64,000 bases of DNA from contig JAQXOE010000021.1 in the NCBI GenBank assembly GCA_029098505.1, forward strand, positions 16,593 through 80,592, written 5' to 3'. The notes beneath the pieces are model-generated. The model made no database searches, had not been told where the DNA came from, and saw nothing but the letters and a program-made list of their open reading frames with translations. The stretch comes from Bacteroidales bacterium. Lineage in GTDB: Bacteria > Bacteroidota > Bacteroidia > Bacteroidales > UBA932. This document shows, one piece after another, positions 36,828-43,759 of this stretch. Made by a program: the position numbers and the translations under genes. The first letter of the stretch is position 1. Every line of letters begins with the position of its first letter.

Positions 36828-36854
36828 AAAAATCCCGGGTTTATGCCCCGGGAT
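36828..36854 (-). terminator. terminator of pgi
   Basis: On the minus strand the stem ATCCCGGG/CCCGGGAT (36847-36854 with 36832-36839) is followed by TTTTT. A second small hairpin (AGGCC/GGCCT, 36865-36878) precedes it. Confidence 0.75.
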
Positions 36855-36894
36855 ATTGTGTATCAGGCCTTTCGGCCTTGTGTGCTCCGAAATA

Positions 36895-38226
36895 TTACTC
36901 GCCGAGTCTCTTGAGAATAGCTGCTGTCTGCTCCTCGTATCCTGGCTTGTGGAGAAGAGCGAACATATTCTTCTTGTAAGCCTCTACGCCTGGCTGGTTG
37001 AAAGGATTGACACCGAGAACATAAGCGCTGATACCGCAAGAAAGCTCGAAGAAGTAGAAGAGGCTTCCGAGATTGTACTCGTTGATTCTCTCGATTTTTA
37101 CTTCCATCTGAGGAACGCCGCCGTCGATGTGAGCGAGCTTGGTTCCGAGCTGTGCCATCGCGTTGCAGTGCTCTACATTCTTGCCTGCGAGGAAGTTAAG
37201 CTGGTCGAGGTTCTGCTCGTCAAAGTTGATGACCATAGTCCTGTTGGCGTTTTCAATGGTCACAACGGTCTCGAACATAGTGCGTGAACCCTCTTGGATG
37301 AACTGACCCATTGAGTGGAGGTCGGCTGTATTGGTCACTGATGCTGGGAAGATGCCCTTGAAATCCTTGCCCTCTGACTCTCCGTAGAGCTGTTTCCACC
37401 ACTCTGCGAGGTAAACGAACTTAGGATTGTAGGTGACGAGAATCTCGATAGCCTTGTTCTTTTCGCTGTGGAGAAAGTTCCTCATAGCAGCGTACTTGAT
37501 GGCTGCATTGTCCTCAGACTTCTTGATGAGCTCCTCACGCTCGTCTGCGGCGCCCTTAAGAAGTGCGCGAATGTCAAAACCGGCAACTGCAATAGGAAGC
37601 AAACCGACCGGAGTGAGAACTGAGAAACGGCCACCGACATTGTCAGGGACAATGAAAGTGCGGTATCCTTCCTGAGTCGAGAGGGTCTTGAGAGCACCCT
37701 TCTTGGCGTCTGTAACTGCGACAATGCGTCTTGAAGACTCCTGGCCATAGGTCTTGTCAAGATATTCCTTGACAATGCGGAATGCTACTGCTGGCTCAGT
37801 GGTGGTGCCTGATTTGGAGATGACGATGCAAGCGGTGTTTCTTGTCTGTGCCAGGTCCATAAGCTCCGAGAGGTATTCCTCTGAAAGGTTATTGCCTGCA
37901 AATACTACCTGAGGAACGCCCTCAGGTCGGATGAATGAGTGTGAGAGGGCCTCGATGGTGCAACGTGCACCGAGGTATGAACCTCCGATTCCTATTGTTA
38001 TTACGAGGTCAATACCCATAGACTTCCAGTCGTCACGAACTGCCTCGCAAGCAGAGATGAGTGATTCCGGTGTCTCGTTTGGAAGAACCTTCCAGCCGAG
38101 GAAATCATTGCCTGCTCCATTTTCGCTGTCGAGAACGTCGAAAGCGTCAAGAGCCTTGTTCAAATACTCTTTGTACTCTGCATCATTTACGAAGGAATTG
38201 CATCCTCCCAAATCAATTTTTACCAT
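36895..38226 (-). CDS. pgi: glucose-6-phosphate isomerase
   Basis: Interconverts glucose-6-phosphate and fructose-6-phosphate. 443 residues, the shorter bacterial form. Motifs: TIGIGGSYLGARCTIEAL, VISKSGTTTEPAVAFR, NVGGRFSVLTPVGLLP, FIQEGSRTMFET and the C-terminal VNPFNQPGVEAYKKNM. Stands alone, with its own promoter and terminator. Confidence 0.96.
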   Translation of the reverse strand: MVKIDLGGCNSFVNDAEYKEYLNKALDAFDVLDSENGAGNDFLGWKVLPNETPESLISACEAVRDDWKSMGIDLVITIGIGGSYLGARCTIEALSHSFIRPEGVPQVVFAGNNLSEEYLSELMDLAQTRNTACIVISKSGTTTEPAVAFRIVKEYLDKTYGQESSRRIVAVTDAKKGALKTLSTQEGYRTFIVPDNVGGRFSVLTPVGLLPIAVAGFDIRALLKGAADEREELIKKSEDNAAIKYAAMRNFLHSEKNKAIEILVTYNPKFVYLAEWWKQLYGESEGKDFKGIFPASVTNTADLHSMGQFIQEGSRTMFETVVTIENANRTMVINFDEQNLDQLNFLAGKNVEHCNAMAQLGTKLAHIDGGVPQMEVKIERINEYNLGSLFYFFELSCGISAYVLGVNPFNQPGVEAYKKNMFALLHKPGYEEQTAAILKRLGE

Positions 38227-38385
38227 ATATCCTAATAGAATTTGTTAATCTTAAAGGTAAGCGGTCTCTATAGACTCAATGTTGCAAAGTTAACTAAAAA
38301 AATCATTTCTTAAATATTCTTATCAATATAATAGGTATGGCTTTATGAGTGCTTGCTTCTTTAGGGGACTTGTTATGAATGGTTT
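38227..38385. other. intergenic leader region of pgi
   Basis: AT-rich, 159 bp. Contains the pgi leader and promoter; nothing else recognised before the tandem repeats at 38386. Confidence 0.6.
38285..38292 (-). promoter_or_regulatory. -7 element of pgi
   Basis: TAACTTTG on the minus strand, 59 bp before the pgi ATG; the -33 position holds only ATTT. Confidence 0.5.
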
Positions 38386-38467
38386 TCCCTGCCTGGTGGC
38401 TGTGGTTAGATTATCCCTGCCTGGTGGCTGTGGTAGATTATCCCTGCCGGGTGGCCGTGGAGGATAA
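38386..38467. repeat. three tandem 27-28 bp repeats leading into a palindromic element
   Basis: Units 38386-38413, 38414-38440 and 38441-38467 share TCCCTGCC-GGTGGC-GTGG followed by (A)GATTA or GGATAA. The third unit runs into the left end of palindromic element copy 2, whose CGTGG(A/G)GGATAAC start resembles the end of each unit. No spacers, so not CRISPR. Confidence 0.8.
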
Positions 38468-38563
38468 CTTATTAATAATCAGACATTTAGATGTTTGTCT
38501 ATGGGCTATTTTCCCCATAGACAAGTGCTTAACTTGTTGAGTATCAGGCTGTTATACCCCACG
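38456..38563. repeat. 108-bp palindromic element, copy 2
   Basis: Left end CGTGGAGGATAACT, right end GTTATACCCCACG, core stem GTTTGTCTATGGG with CCCATAGACAAGT. The two 50-base arms align without gaps. Lies between pgi and tRNA-Asp, upstream of the tRNA promoter. Confidence 0.8.
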
Positions 38564-38661
38564 CTTCTTATGCCCCGACAAATCAGGAAAGCAAAAATGC
38601 CAGTAGGGAGCATATATCAACAGTTTCATTGAAAACAAATATTGAAAAAGTAATCAAAAGA

Positions 38662-38693
38662 TTTGGAAAATAGGAAAAATAAGCCTACCTTTG
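38662..38693 (+). promoter_or_regulatory. promoter of tRNA-Asp
   Basis: TTTG at 38662-38665, 20-bp spacer, TACCTTTG at 38686-38693; the tRNA begins 15 bp later. Confidence 0.75.
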
Positions 38694-38708
38694 CAATCCT
38701 TTCCAATT

Positions 38709-38782
38709 GGTGCGGTAGTTCAGTTGGTTAGAATGCCGGCCTGTCACGCCGGAGGTCGCGAGTTCGAATCTCGTCCGCACCG
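38709..38782 (+). tRNA. tRNA-Asp (anticodon GTC)
   Basis: 74 bases without encoded CCA. Acceptor stem GGTGCGG/CCGCACC, D stem GTTC/GAAT, anticodon stem CCGGC/GCCGG with loop CTGTCAC, T arm GCGAG-TTCGAAT-CTCGT, discriminator G as expected for Asp. Its 3' half and terminator are repeated 171 bp downstream. Confidence 0.97.
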
Positions 38783-38844
38783 CAGAGAAGCTCAGTCGAA
38801 GGACTGGGCTTTTTTTGTTGCTGATGGTCAAGGCGGAGAAGAAG
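38757..38844 (+). repeat. 88-bp direct repeat, first copy (tRNA-Asp 3' end plus terminator)
   Basis: From the T arm of the tRNA through its terminator and 28 bases beyond. Identical to 38928-39015 except two substitutions near the right end. Confidence 0.9.
38789..38816 (+). terminator. tRNA-Asp terminator
   Basis: AGCTCAGTC-GAAG-GACTGGGCT stem with one G-T pair, then a run of T. Confidence 0.85.
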
Positions 38845-38927
38845 ATTCGGGCTCGCGACCTCAGTCCCCCGAGGGGATGGCACGAAGTGCCAGGGGGTAA
38901 CGTGGATGTGGAAAACTCGCGCTCCAG
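38845..38927. other. 83-bp spacer between the tRNA-derived repeats
   Basis: Contains CTCGCGACCTC (38852-38862), the reverse complement of the tRNA segment 38752-38762. Also a hairpin TGGCAC-GAA-GTGCCA (38878-38892) flanked by CCCCC and GGGGG, and AACTCGCGCT-CC-AGCGCGAGTT (38914-38935), a perfect 10-bp dyad that straddles the start of the second repeat. No coding capacity. Possibly a scar of an integrated element. Confidence 0.6.
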
Positions 38928-39015
38928 CGCGAGTTCGAATCTCGTCCGCACCGCAGAGAAGCTCAGTCGAAGGACTGGGCTTTTTTTGTTGTTGATGGTC
39001 GAGGCGGAGAAGAAG
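38928..39015 (+). repeat. 88-bp direct repeat, second copy (partial tRNA-Asp duplication)
   Basis: Holds only the T arm, acceptor 3' strand and terminator (38960-38987) of tRNA-Asp; the 5' 48 bases of the tRNA are absent, so no second functional tRNA. Confidence 0.9.
38960..38987 (+). terminator. duplicated tRNA-Asp terminator
   Basis: Same hairpin and T run as 38789-38816, shifted by 171 bp. Confidence 0.8.
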
Positions 39016-39020
39016 GTGAT

Positions 39021-39128
39021 CGTGGGGGATAACTCATTGAGTGTCAATGATATAAGCATTTATCTATGGGAAATTTTTCCTATAGACAAATGCTTAACTT
39101 GCTGTGTGTCAGGCAGATATTCTCCACG
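39021..39128. repeat. 108-bp palindromic element, copy 3
   Basis: Left end CGTGGGGGATAACT, right end ATATTCTCCACG, core TAAGCATTTATCTATGGG with CCTATAGACAAATGCTTA. It begins 5 bp after the second tRNA-derived repeat. Confidence 0.8.
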
Positions 39129-39647
39129 ACCAGAAGCGAAAGGTGGTGGCGGTATAGGCAAACAACCACAAAGGAAGGCGCAGCATCTTCTATTGGGGAG
39201 GAAGGTAATCAGCGCCGTCACAGTTTTAAGAGACCAGCCTCGTATTGTGAGCTTGTGGTGCCTTATCAATTAAGTTGGCTTTAGGATCAATCTGCGCATG
39301 GCGGCAGCAACGGGGTCCACGCCAGAATTGCCGTAAAGCCGTGTGCTCATATCGCTTCGAATACCGACATGATGGCTGTGGGGCAATACTCACACTAAGC
39401 TGGGGTTGCCAAGAGTTGTTTGTTCATCTTTTTTTTACTATATTGCAATTTGTGCTCAATTGACTTCTCAATGCTGGGCTTTCTGAAATGAAAGGCATAC
39501 AGGAAAAACGGACAGGATGCTCTGGCCGATAGTTTGTGTGTAATCAGTTGAACTTTGCTAATAAAGAATCATTATCTTTAAAGGTTTGATTTTGTTATAT
39601 GGCAGACATTAATATCAAAGTCAATTTTTGTTTGGATATCAGCTGAA
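39129..39647. other. 519-bp stretch without a recognisable gene
   Basis: Short open frames occur on both strands but none has a start site, family motif or supporting promoter. Base composition is like the neighbours in the first half and AT-rich near the epimerase start. Could be decayed sequence; I see no transposase fragment. Confidence 0.5.
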
Positions 39648-40712
39648 ATGATAGATATGAATACAGAAATCAAAGATATGAAACCTAAGCGCAGGGCGCT
39701 ATTCATCGGCGGCACAGGAACCATCAGTTCAGCTGTGACTGAGCTTGTTGCGAAGGATGACAGTTGGGAGCTTTGGTTGCTCAACAGGGGCAATCGTCTT
39801 TGCGAGCTTCCAGATAACGTGCATTGCATCATTGCCGACATCAATGATGAGCAGGCGGTGCTCAGCGGCATCGAAGGTCTTCACTTTGATTGCGTTTGCG
39901 ATTTCATTGCCTTTAAACCTGAGCAGGTGGAGCGCGACTTTCGTCTTTTTTTCGCTCGTACCGGGCAATATATTTTCATCAGTTCCGCTTCTGCTTATCA
40001 GAAGCCCGTACGTGATTTCCGTATTACGGAAGAGACTCCTCTCGAGAATCCTTTCTGGCAATATTCGCGCGACAAGAAGGCTTGTGAGGAATATTTATTT
40101 GGCAAGTGGCGCGAGGAGGCTTTCCCTGTGACTATTGTCCGCCCCAGCCACACTTATGGAGACCGTTCGGTTCCTGTCGGAATACACGGAAAGAACGGGT
40201 CCTGGCAGGTTCTCCAGCGTATGCTCGATGGAAAGGAGGTCATTGTTCACGGAGACGGCCAGTCCCTTTGGACGATGACCCGCAATAGTGACTTCGCCAG
40301 GGGCTTTGTGCCTTTGATGGGCTGCAGTGCTGCGATAGGCGAGGCTTTCCATATCACTTCTGATGAGTCATTGACCTGGGACAATATTTATGCTACGGTG
40401 GCGAAGATTCTTGGAGTGGAGCTGAAAATCAAGCATATAGCTTCTGACTTTTTGGCTGAAGCTGGTAAAGAATATGACCTTAGGGGTAGTTTGCTGGGGG
40501 ATAAGGCGAATACTGTTGTATTTGACAATTCGAAGCTAAGAAGACTTGCCGCTCCTGATTTCAAAGCGGAATACAGTTATGAGCGGGGTGTCAGGAAGAC
40601 CATCGACTATATTATGAAGCATCCTGAGCTTCAGAAGCCTGATCCTGACTTCGACAGCTGGTGCGACAGGGTTATTGCCAGATACGATGGCTTATTGATG
40701 GAGAATGAGTGA
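39648..40712 (+). CDS. NAD-dependent epimerase/dehydratase family protein
   Basis: 354 residues, extended or atypical SDR: cofactor loop ALFIGGTGTISSAV, ISSASAYQKP in place of the usual TSS-VYG, YSRDKKACEEYL with the Tyr-x3-Lys (YSRDK), and IVRPSHTYG. Related proteins act on nucleotide sugars, but the substrate is not known. Several ATGs lie close together (39648, 39657, 39678); the last directly precedes the fold (MKPKRRALFIGG). Confidence 0.88.
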   Translation: MIDMNTEIKDMKPKRRALFIGGTGTISSAVTELVAKDDSWELWLLNRGNRLCELPDNVHCIIADINDEQAVLSGIEGLHFDCVCDFIAFKPEQVERDFRLFFARTGQYIFISSASAYQKPVRDFRITEETPLENPFWQYSRDKKACEEYLFGKWREEAFPVTIVRPSHTYGDRSVPVGIHGKNGSWQVLQRMLDGKEVIVHGDGQSLWTMTRNSDFARGFVPLMGCSAAIGEAFHITSDESLTWDNIYATVAKILGVELKIKHIASDFLAEAGKEYDLRGSLLGDKANTVVFDNSKLRRLAAPDFKAEYSYERGVRKTIDYIMKHPELQKPDPDFDSWCDRVIARYDGLLMENE

Positions 40713-40732
40713 TTTTATTTGATATTGACTTT

Positions 40733-41284
40733 ATGGCTAATGTTATCATAAGGAATGCAAGCATTGAGGATGCTCCGCTGGTGGCGAGATGCACAATGGC
40801 GGCAATAGGAATATATGATTTTTCTTTTCTCGTGCCCGAGAATGAGGAATTCTATAGGAAATTGGTAGAGGTCTGCAGCCGCACAGATACGCTTTATTCG
40901 TATGCCAATTCGAGAGTTGTCTTCATAGGGGAGACAGCGATAGGCTGTCTCATTTCTTACCCCGGTGACAATTATATCGCGGCCCGGGAACTAACCTTCG
41001 GACTCCTCGACTTTGATGGCTCCGATACGGAAATAGAAACTGAGCCGGGTGAATACTATCTCGATTCAATGGCTATATTGCCTTCTTTCAGGGGAAATTC
41101 TATAGGAAAAGTTCTGCTGACAGATGGAATTGACCGAGGTTTGGCGCAGGGATACAAGAAAGTAACGCTTATAGTCAGCAAGGATAAGCCGCGTCTTCAC
41201 GATTATTATCTGTCCATAGGCTTTAAGGATGTAAAAGAGCTGAAAGCCTTTGGTGAGGACTATATAAAAATGGCATTTTCGTGA
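40733..41284 (+). CDS. GNAT-family N-acetyltransferase
   Basis: 183 residues from ATG 40733 (NVIIRNASIEDAPLVARC); an earlier GTG overlaps the epimerase stop. Acetyl-CoA site LDSMAILPSFRGNSIGKVLL, then VTLIVSKDKPRLHDYYLSIGF. Substrate unknown; probably co-transcribed with the epimerase. Confidence 0.88.
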   Translation: MANVIIRNASIEDAPLVARCTMAAIGIYDFSFLVPENEEFYRKLVEVCSRTDTLYSYANSRVVFIGETAIGCLISYPGDNYIAARELTFGLLDFDGSDTEIETEPGEYYLDSMAILPSFRGNSIGKVLLTDGIDRGLAQGYKKVTLIVSKDKPRLHDYYLSIGFKDVKELKAFGEDYIKMAFS

Positions 41285-41362
41285 TTTTTGTGAAATTTTG
41301 AATACTTTTTCACTTTTTTATCGAAAAGTTGATGCTCTTTGTGAAAGCTATAACTGTTTTGT

Positions 41363-41394
41363 TTTGTCAGTCTTAATAAGTATTTTTATTTTTG
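41363..41394 (+). promoter_or_regulatory. strong consensus promoter of the small lipoprotein
   Basis: TTTG 41363-41366, 20-bp spacer, TATTTTTG 41387-41394. The leader to the ATG at 41466 is about 65 bases. Confidence 0.7.
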
Positions 41395-41465
41395 CGTTGG
41401 GAATTCGACGGTAGTGTCGCCGATGTTCCGGAATGAAATAAGTAAAACCAAATATTATTGTTATT

Positions 41466-41984
41466 ATGCGTAAGTATGGTACTATCCTATTGCTGGCAGC
41501 AGCTCTTGTCGCTGCATCGTGTTCGACTGAAAAGGTTGGTGAGGATCAGTTGAATCAGCCAGAGGCACAGAACGTAGTAAGCGCTACTGTCAGTGAAGGT
41601 GTCCTTACCAATGGTTATCAGCTCGGCGGTGATATCACTGTTGATCTTTCAACTTTGCCTAAGACTCGTGGCGGTCTTAAGCTTGAGCTCAAGCTTATTG
41701 GTACAAACTCTTCATCTTTCGACCTCCTTTTCAAGGGTGAGGTTGTAATCGACGGAGAGGTGATTGAGATCAGCAACGCTATTCCTGCATTCGCAGATAG
41801 AGCTGTGATGAGTGTCGATGACAGTAGGGTAGATACTCTTCTTGAGGAGGATCCCGATAAGATTGTCATCAGGAATATTATCATCACTGGCAGGGGTGAC
41901 AAGGATGGCGGTGAAGGCAATGGCGAGGGTGTTGATAATATCTTCATCAGCCTCGAGGGCATTGTAACAGTCCCTATGGTCTAA
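41466..41984 (+). CDS. small lipoprotein of unknown function
   Basis: 172 residues, SPII signal (LVAASC). The rest is beta-rich (GYQLGGDITVDLSTLP, SSFDLLFKGEVVIDGEVIEI) with a Gly-rich acidic linker near the end (GRGDKDGGEGNGEG). No family recognised. Single-gene transcript with its own consensus promoter and a hairpin downstream. Confidence 0.75.
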   Translation: MRKYGTILLLAAALVAASCSTEKVGEDQLNQPEAQNVVSATVSEGVLTNGYQLGGDITVDLSTLPKTRGGLKLELKLIGTNSSSFDLLFKGEVVIDGEVIEISNAIPAFADRAVMSVDDSRVDTLLEEDPDKIVIRNIIITGRGDKDGGEGNGEGVDNIFISLEGIVTVPMV

Positions 41985-42077
41985 TTGCCATTAAATGATT
42001 TTTGACAACTAAAGTGTTTGTTTAATAGATTGTTTCAGGCGAAAGATACTATCATGCTAGTAAGTATCATTCGTTTG

Positions 42078-42110
42078 GGATAGCCTGAGTCGTGACGATT
42101 CGGGCTATCC
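42078..42110. terminator. hairpin between convergent genes
   Basis: 15-bp stem GGATAGCCTGAGTCG with CGATTCGGGCTATCC (two G-T pairs) around TGA. It can end transcripts of the lipoprotein and of the esterase from the other side; a smaller dyad GATACT/AGTATC lies at 42046-42068. Confidence 0.65.
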
Positions 42111-42127
42111 TCCATTCAGTTCAAACA

Positions 42128-43312
42128 CTATTTGAAGATTTTCTGGACGTAGGAGCTCAGGCTCCTACGCCAGACTTTCCATTCGTGTTCACCCTCGAAA
42201 GTCTCCCATACTACTCCTTTGTAGCCCTTCGATCTGAGGGTGTCATTGAAATCCTTCATACCGTCTATTCTTCCATCCTGTTCTCCGCAAGAGAGATAGA
42301 TAACATCGAAACGGTTGAATTCTGCAGGCTTTGAAAGCATACCTGGTATCTGCTCTTCTGCATTGAAAGGAGCGCCGCCGATTGCCGAAGAACCTATGAG
42401 ACCTGATGAAAAAATTCCAACAGAAGAGAACAGATCAACATTCCTGAAAGCGATATAGAATGACTGGCCGCCACCCATTGAGAGTCCGGCAACGGACCTG
42501 TGCTCGCGGTCGGCTATTACATTGTAGTTTTTCTCAATAAATGGAATGATGTCGCTGGTTAGCGAGGTGTAATTATCAAAATTGCTATTATACTTTGTCT
42601 TGATGGTCTTTTCCGGTATCATCAGGGTCTGTGCGGCATGCTGTGAAGGATTGCCATTAGGCATTACTACAAGCATTGGTTCAGCCTTGCCTGCTGCTAT
42701 CAGATTGTCCATTATCTGACAGGTACGACCGAGTGTTGACCAAGCGTCTTCGTCACCGCCGCCACCGTGGAGAAGATAGAGGACAGGATATTTCTTGCTT
42801 GTGTCCTTCTTGTCATATCCGAATGGGGTGTAAACATAGAGACGTCTGGTCATATCATTCTCAGCTGAATAGTACCAGGCATGCTCAAGGTTTCCCGGCT
42901 TATCGGATTCTTTGTACTCGTCAGCTACACCGCCGCTGATAAGCAAGCCGTTTGAGTAACGTGAGCCATCCCTTGATACAAATACATTTGAAGGGTCGAG
43001 GGTGCTTACTCCATCCACAATGAACGTGTAGGTGTACAGTTCGGGACTTGGAAGAGGGAGAGTGATGCTCCATATTCCGGATTCATCCTTGGACATTGTT
43101 CCCTTTGATGGGTCGTGCCCAAGCCAGGATGCTGCAATGTTGACTTTCTGAGCCTGAGGGGCATTAAGTCTGAAGGTGATAGCATCCTTTCCGATTTCAG
43201 GAGAGACGACAGTGCGTCTCATTGACAGGGAGATTGACTCCTGTGCGTTGAGATTTGCTCCGATGAGCAATCCTAGGGTGGCGATAAGCGCCAGTTTTCT
43301 TTTGTTTGTCAT
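42128..43312 (-). CDS. secreted CE1-like esterase with N-terminal E-set domain
   Basis: 394 residues, Sec signal (ANLNAQ). Residues 25-115 form an E-set/CBM48-like domain (TFRLNAPQAQKVNIAASWLG). The alpha/beta hydrolase of the feruloyl/acetyl esterase type follows: YPVLYLLHGGGGDEDAW, nucleophile Ser in GLSMGGGQSF, acid Asp in SCGEQDGR, His in FEGEHEW. Probably removes acyl groups from plant or other polysaccharides. A paralogue lies at 49963. Upstream sits a TonB-receptor remnant. Confidence 0.9.
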   Translation of the reverse strand: MTNKRKLALIATLGLLIGANLNAQESISLSMRRTVVSPEIGKDAITFRLNAPQAQKVNIAASWLGHDPSKGTMSKDESGIWSITLPLPSPELYTYTFIVDGVSTLDPSNVFVSRDGSRYSNGLLISGGVADEYKESDKPGNLEHAWYYSAENDMTRRLYVYTPFGYDKKDTSKKYPVLYLLHGGGGDEDAWSTLGRTCQIMDNLIAAGKAEPMLVVMPNGNPSQHAAQTLMIPEKTIKTKYNSNFDNYTSLTSDIIPFIEKNYNVIADREHRSVAGLSMGGGQSFYIAFRNVDLFSSVGIFSSGLIGSSAIGGAPFNAEEQIPGMLSKPAEFNRFDVIYLSCGEQDGRIDGMKDFNDTLRSKGYKGVVWETFEGEHEWKVWRRSLSSYVQKIFK

Positions 43313-43348
43313 AATAATGATTATAGGTTAGTAATCCATTTTCTTCTT

Positions 43349-43691
43349 TTAATTCGAAACCGCTGGGGTCTTGTTGGCGTTGAGCCTGCCAAAATGGAAT
43401 GAGAAGCCGAATAGAATGGTCCGCCCCATAAAGTTCCTGCTCGCCATAACCCGTGGCACCCAAATCCAGGTCCCAGCCAGGAGCCCGGTTGATATCGTAA
43501 GCCTTGGTAAAAGTCTTGTAACCCAATAGTTCTGCGTTCAGCTCGTATTGCCCTGCCGCTGCCTTTTCCGGCACCTTCGCTACCACCCTGGTATTGTGGT
43601 ATCGGTATGTTGGGTTGATACTCTTGTTCCCTTGGGCGTGAGTGGATACTGCAAAGGCCATAAAGAGCAAAACGTCAAGGCTATTCTTCAT
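43349..43691 (-). pseudogene. TonB-dependent receptor remnant with both ends but no middle
   Basis: The first about 90 codons encode a signal peptide (LLFMAFAVSTHAQG) and a regulatory-like segment (YELNAELLGYKTFTKAYDINR). After this the frame runs on but loses sense. In the next frame it encodes a typical receptor C-terminus (SRNFMGRTILFGFSFHFG, then RLNANKTPAVSN and a stop at 43349-43351). So plug and most of the barrel are deleted and the ends joined out of frame. Not functional. Confidence 0.75.
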
Positions 43692-43710
43692 AAAAGGACT
43701 AGGTTTTGAA

Positions 43711-43718
43711 CAAAGATA
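43711..43718 (-). promoter_or_regulatory. -7 element upstream of the receptor remnant
   Basis: TATCTTTG on the minus strand, 20 bp before the remnant start; overlaps the divergent promoter of the metalloprotease. Confidence 0.4.
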
Positions 43719-43731
43719 AGCAAAATCTAAC

Positions 43732-43739
43732 TATATTTG
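43732..43739 (+). promoter_or_regulatory. -7 element of the metalloprotease gene
   Basis: TATATTTG, 21 bp before the ATG at 43760. The nearest TTTG (43705-43708) is 23 bp away, slightly long. Confidence 0.5.
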
Positions 43740-43759
43740 TATGTTAATTCAGTTTCAGT

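Noticed and set aside
38386..38467. Short tandem repeats as a possible CRISPR array
   Set aside because: Units abut without unique spacers and no cas gene is present.
38691..39273. Several small open frames across tRNA-Asp and the repeats
   Set aside because: They run through the tRNA and terminators and have no motif.
39275..39463. 62-codon frame that might be a transposase fragment
   Set aside because: No recognisable transposase motif, no inverted repeats around it, no promoter.
41395..41465. Leader of the small lipoprotein as a riboswitch
   Set aside because: About 70 bases with no stable conserved fold recognisable by eye.
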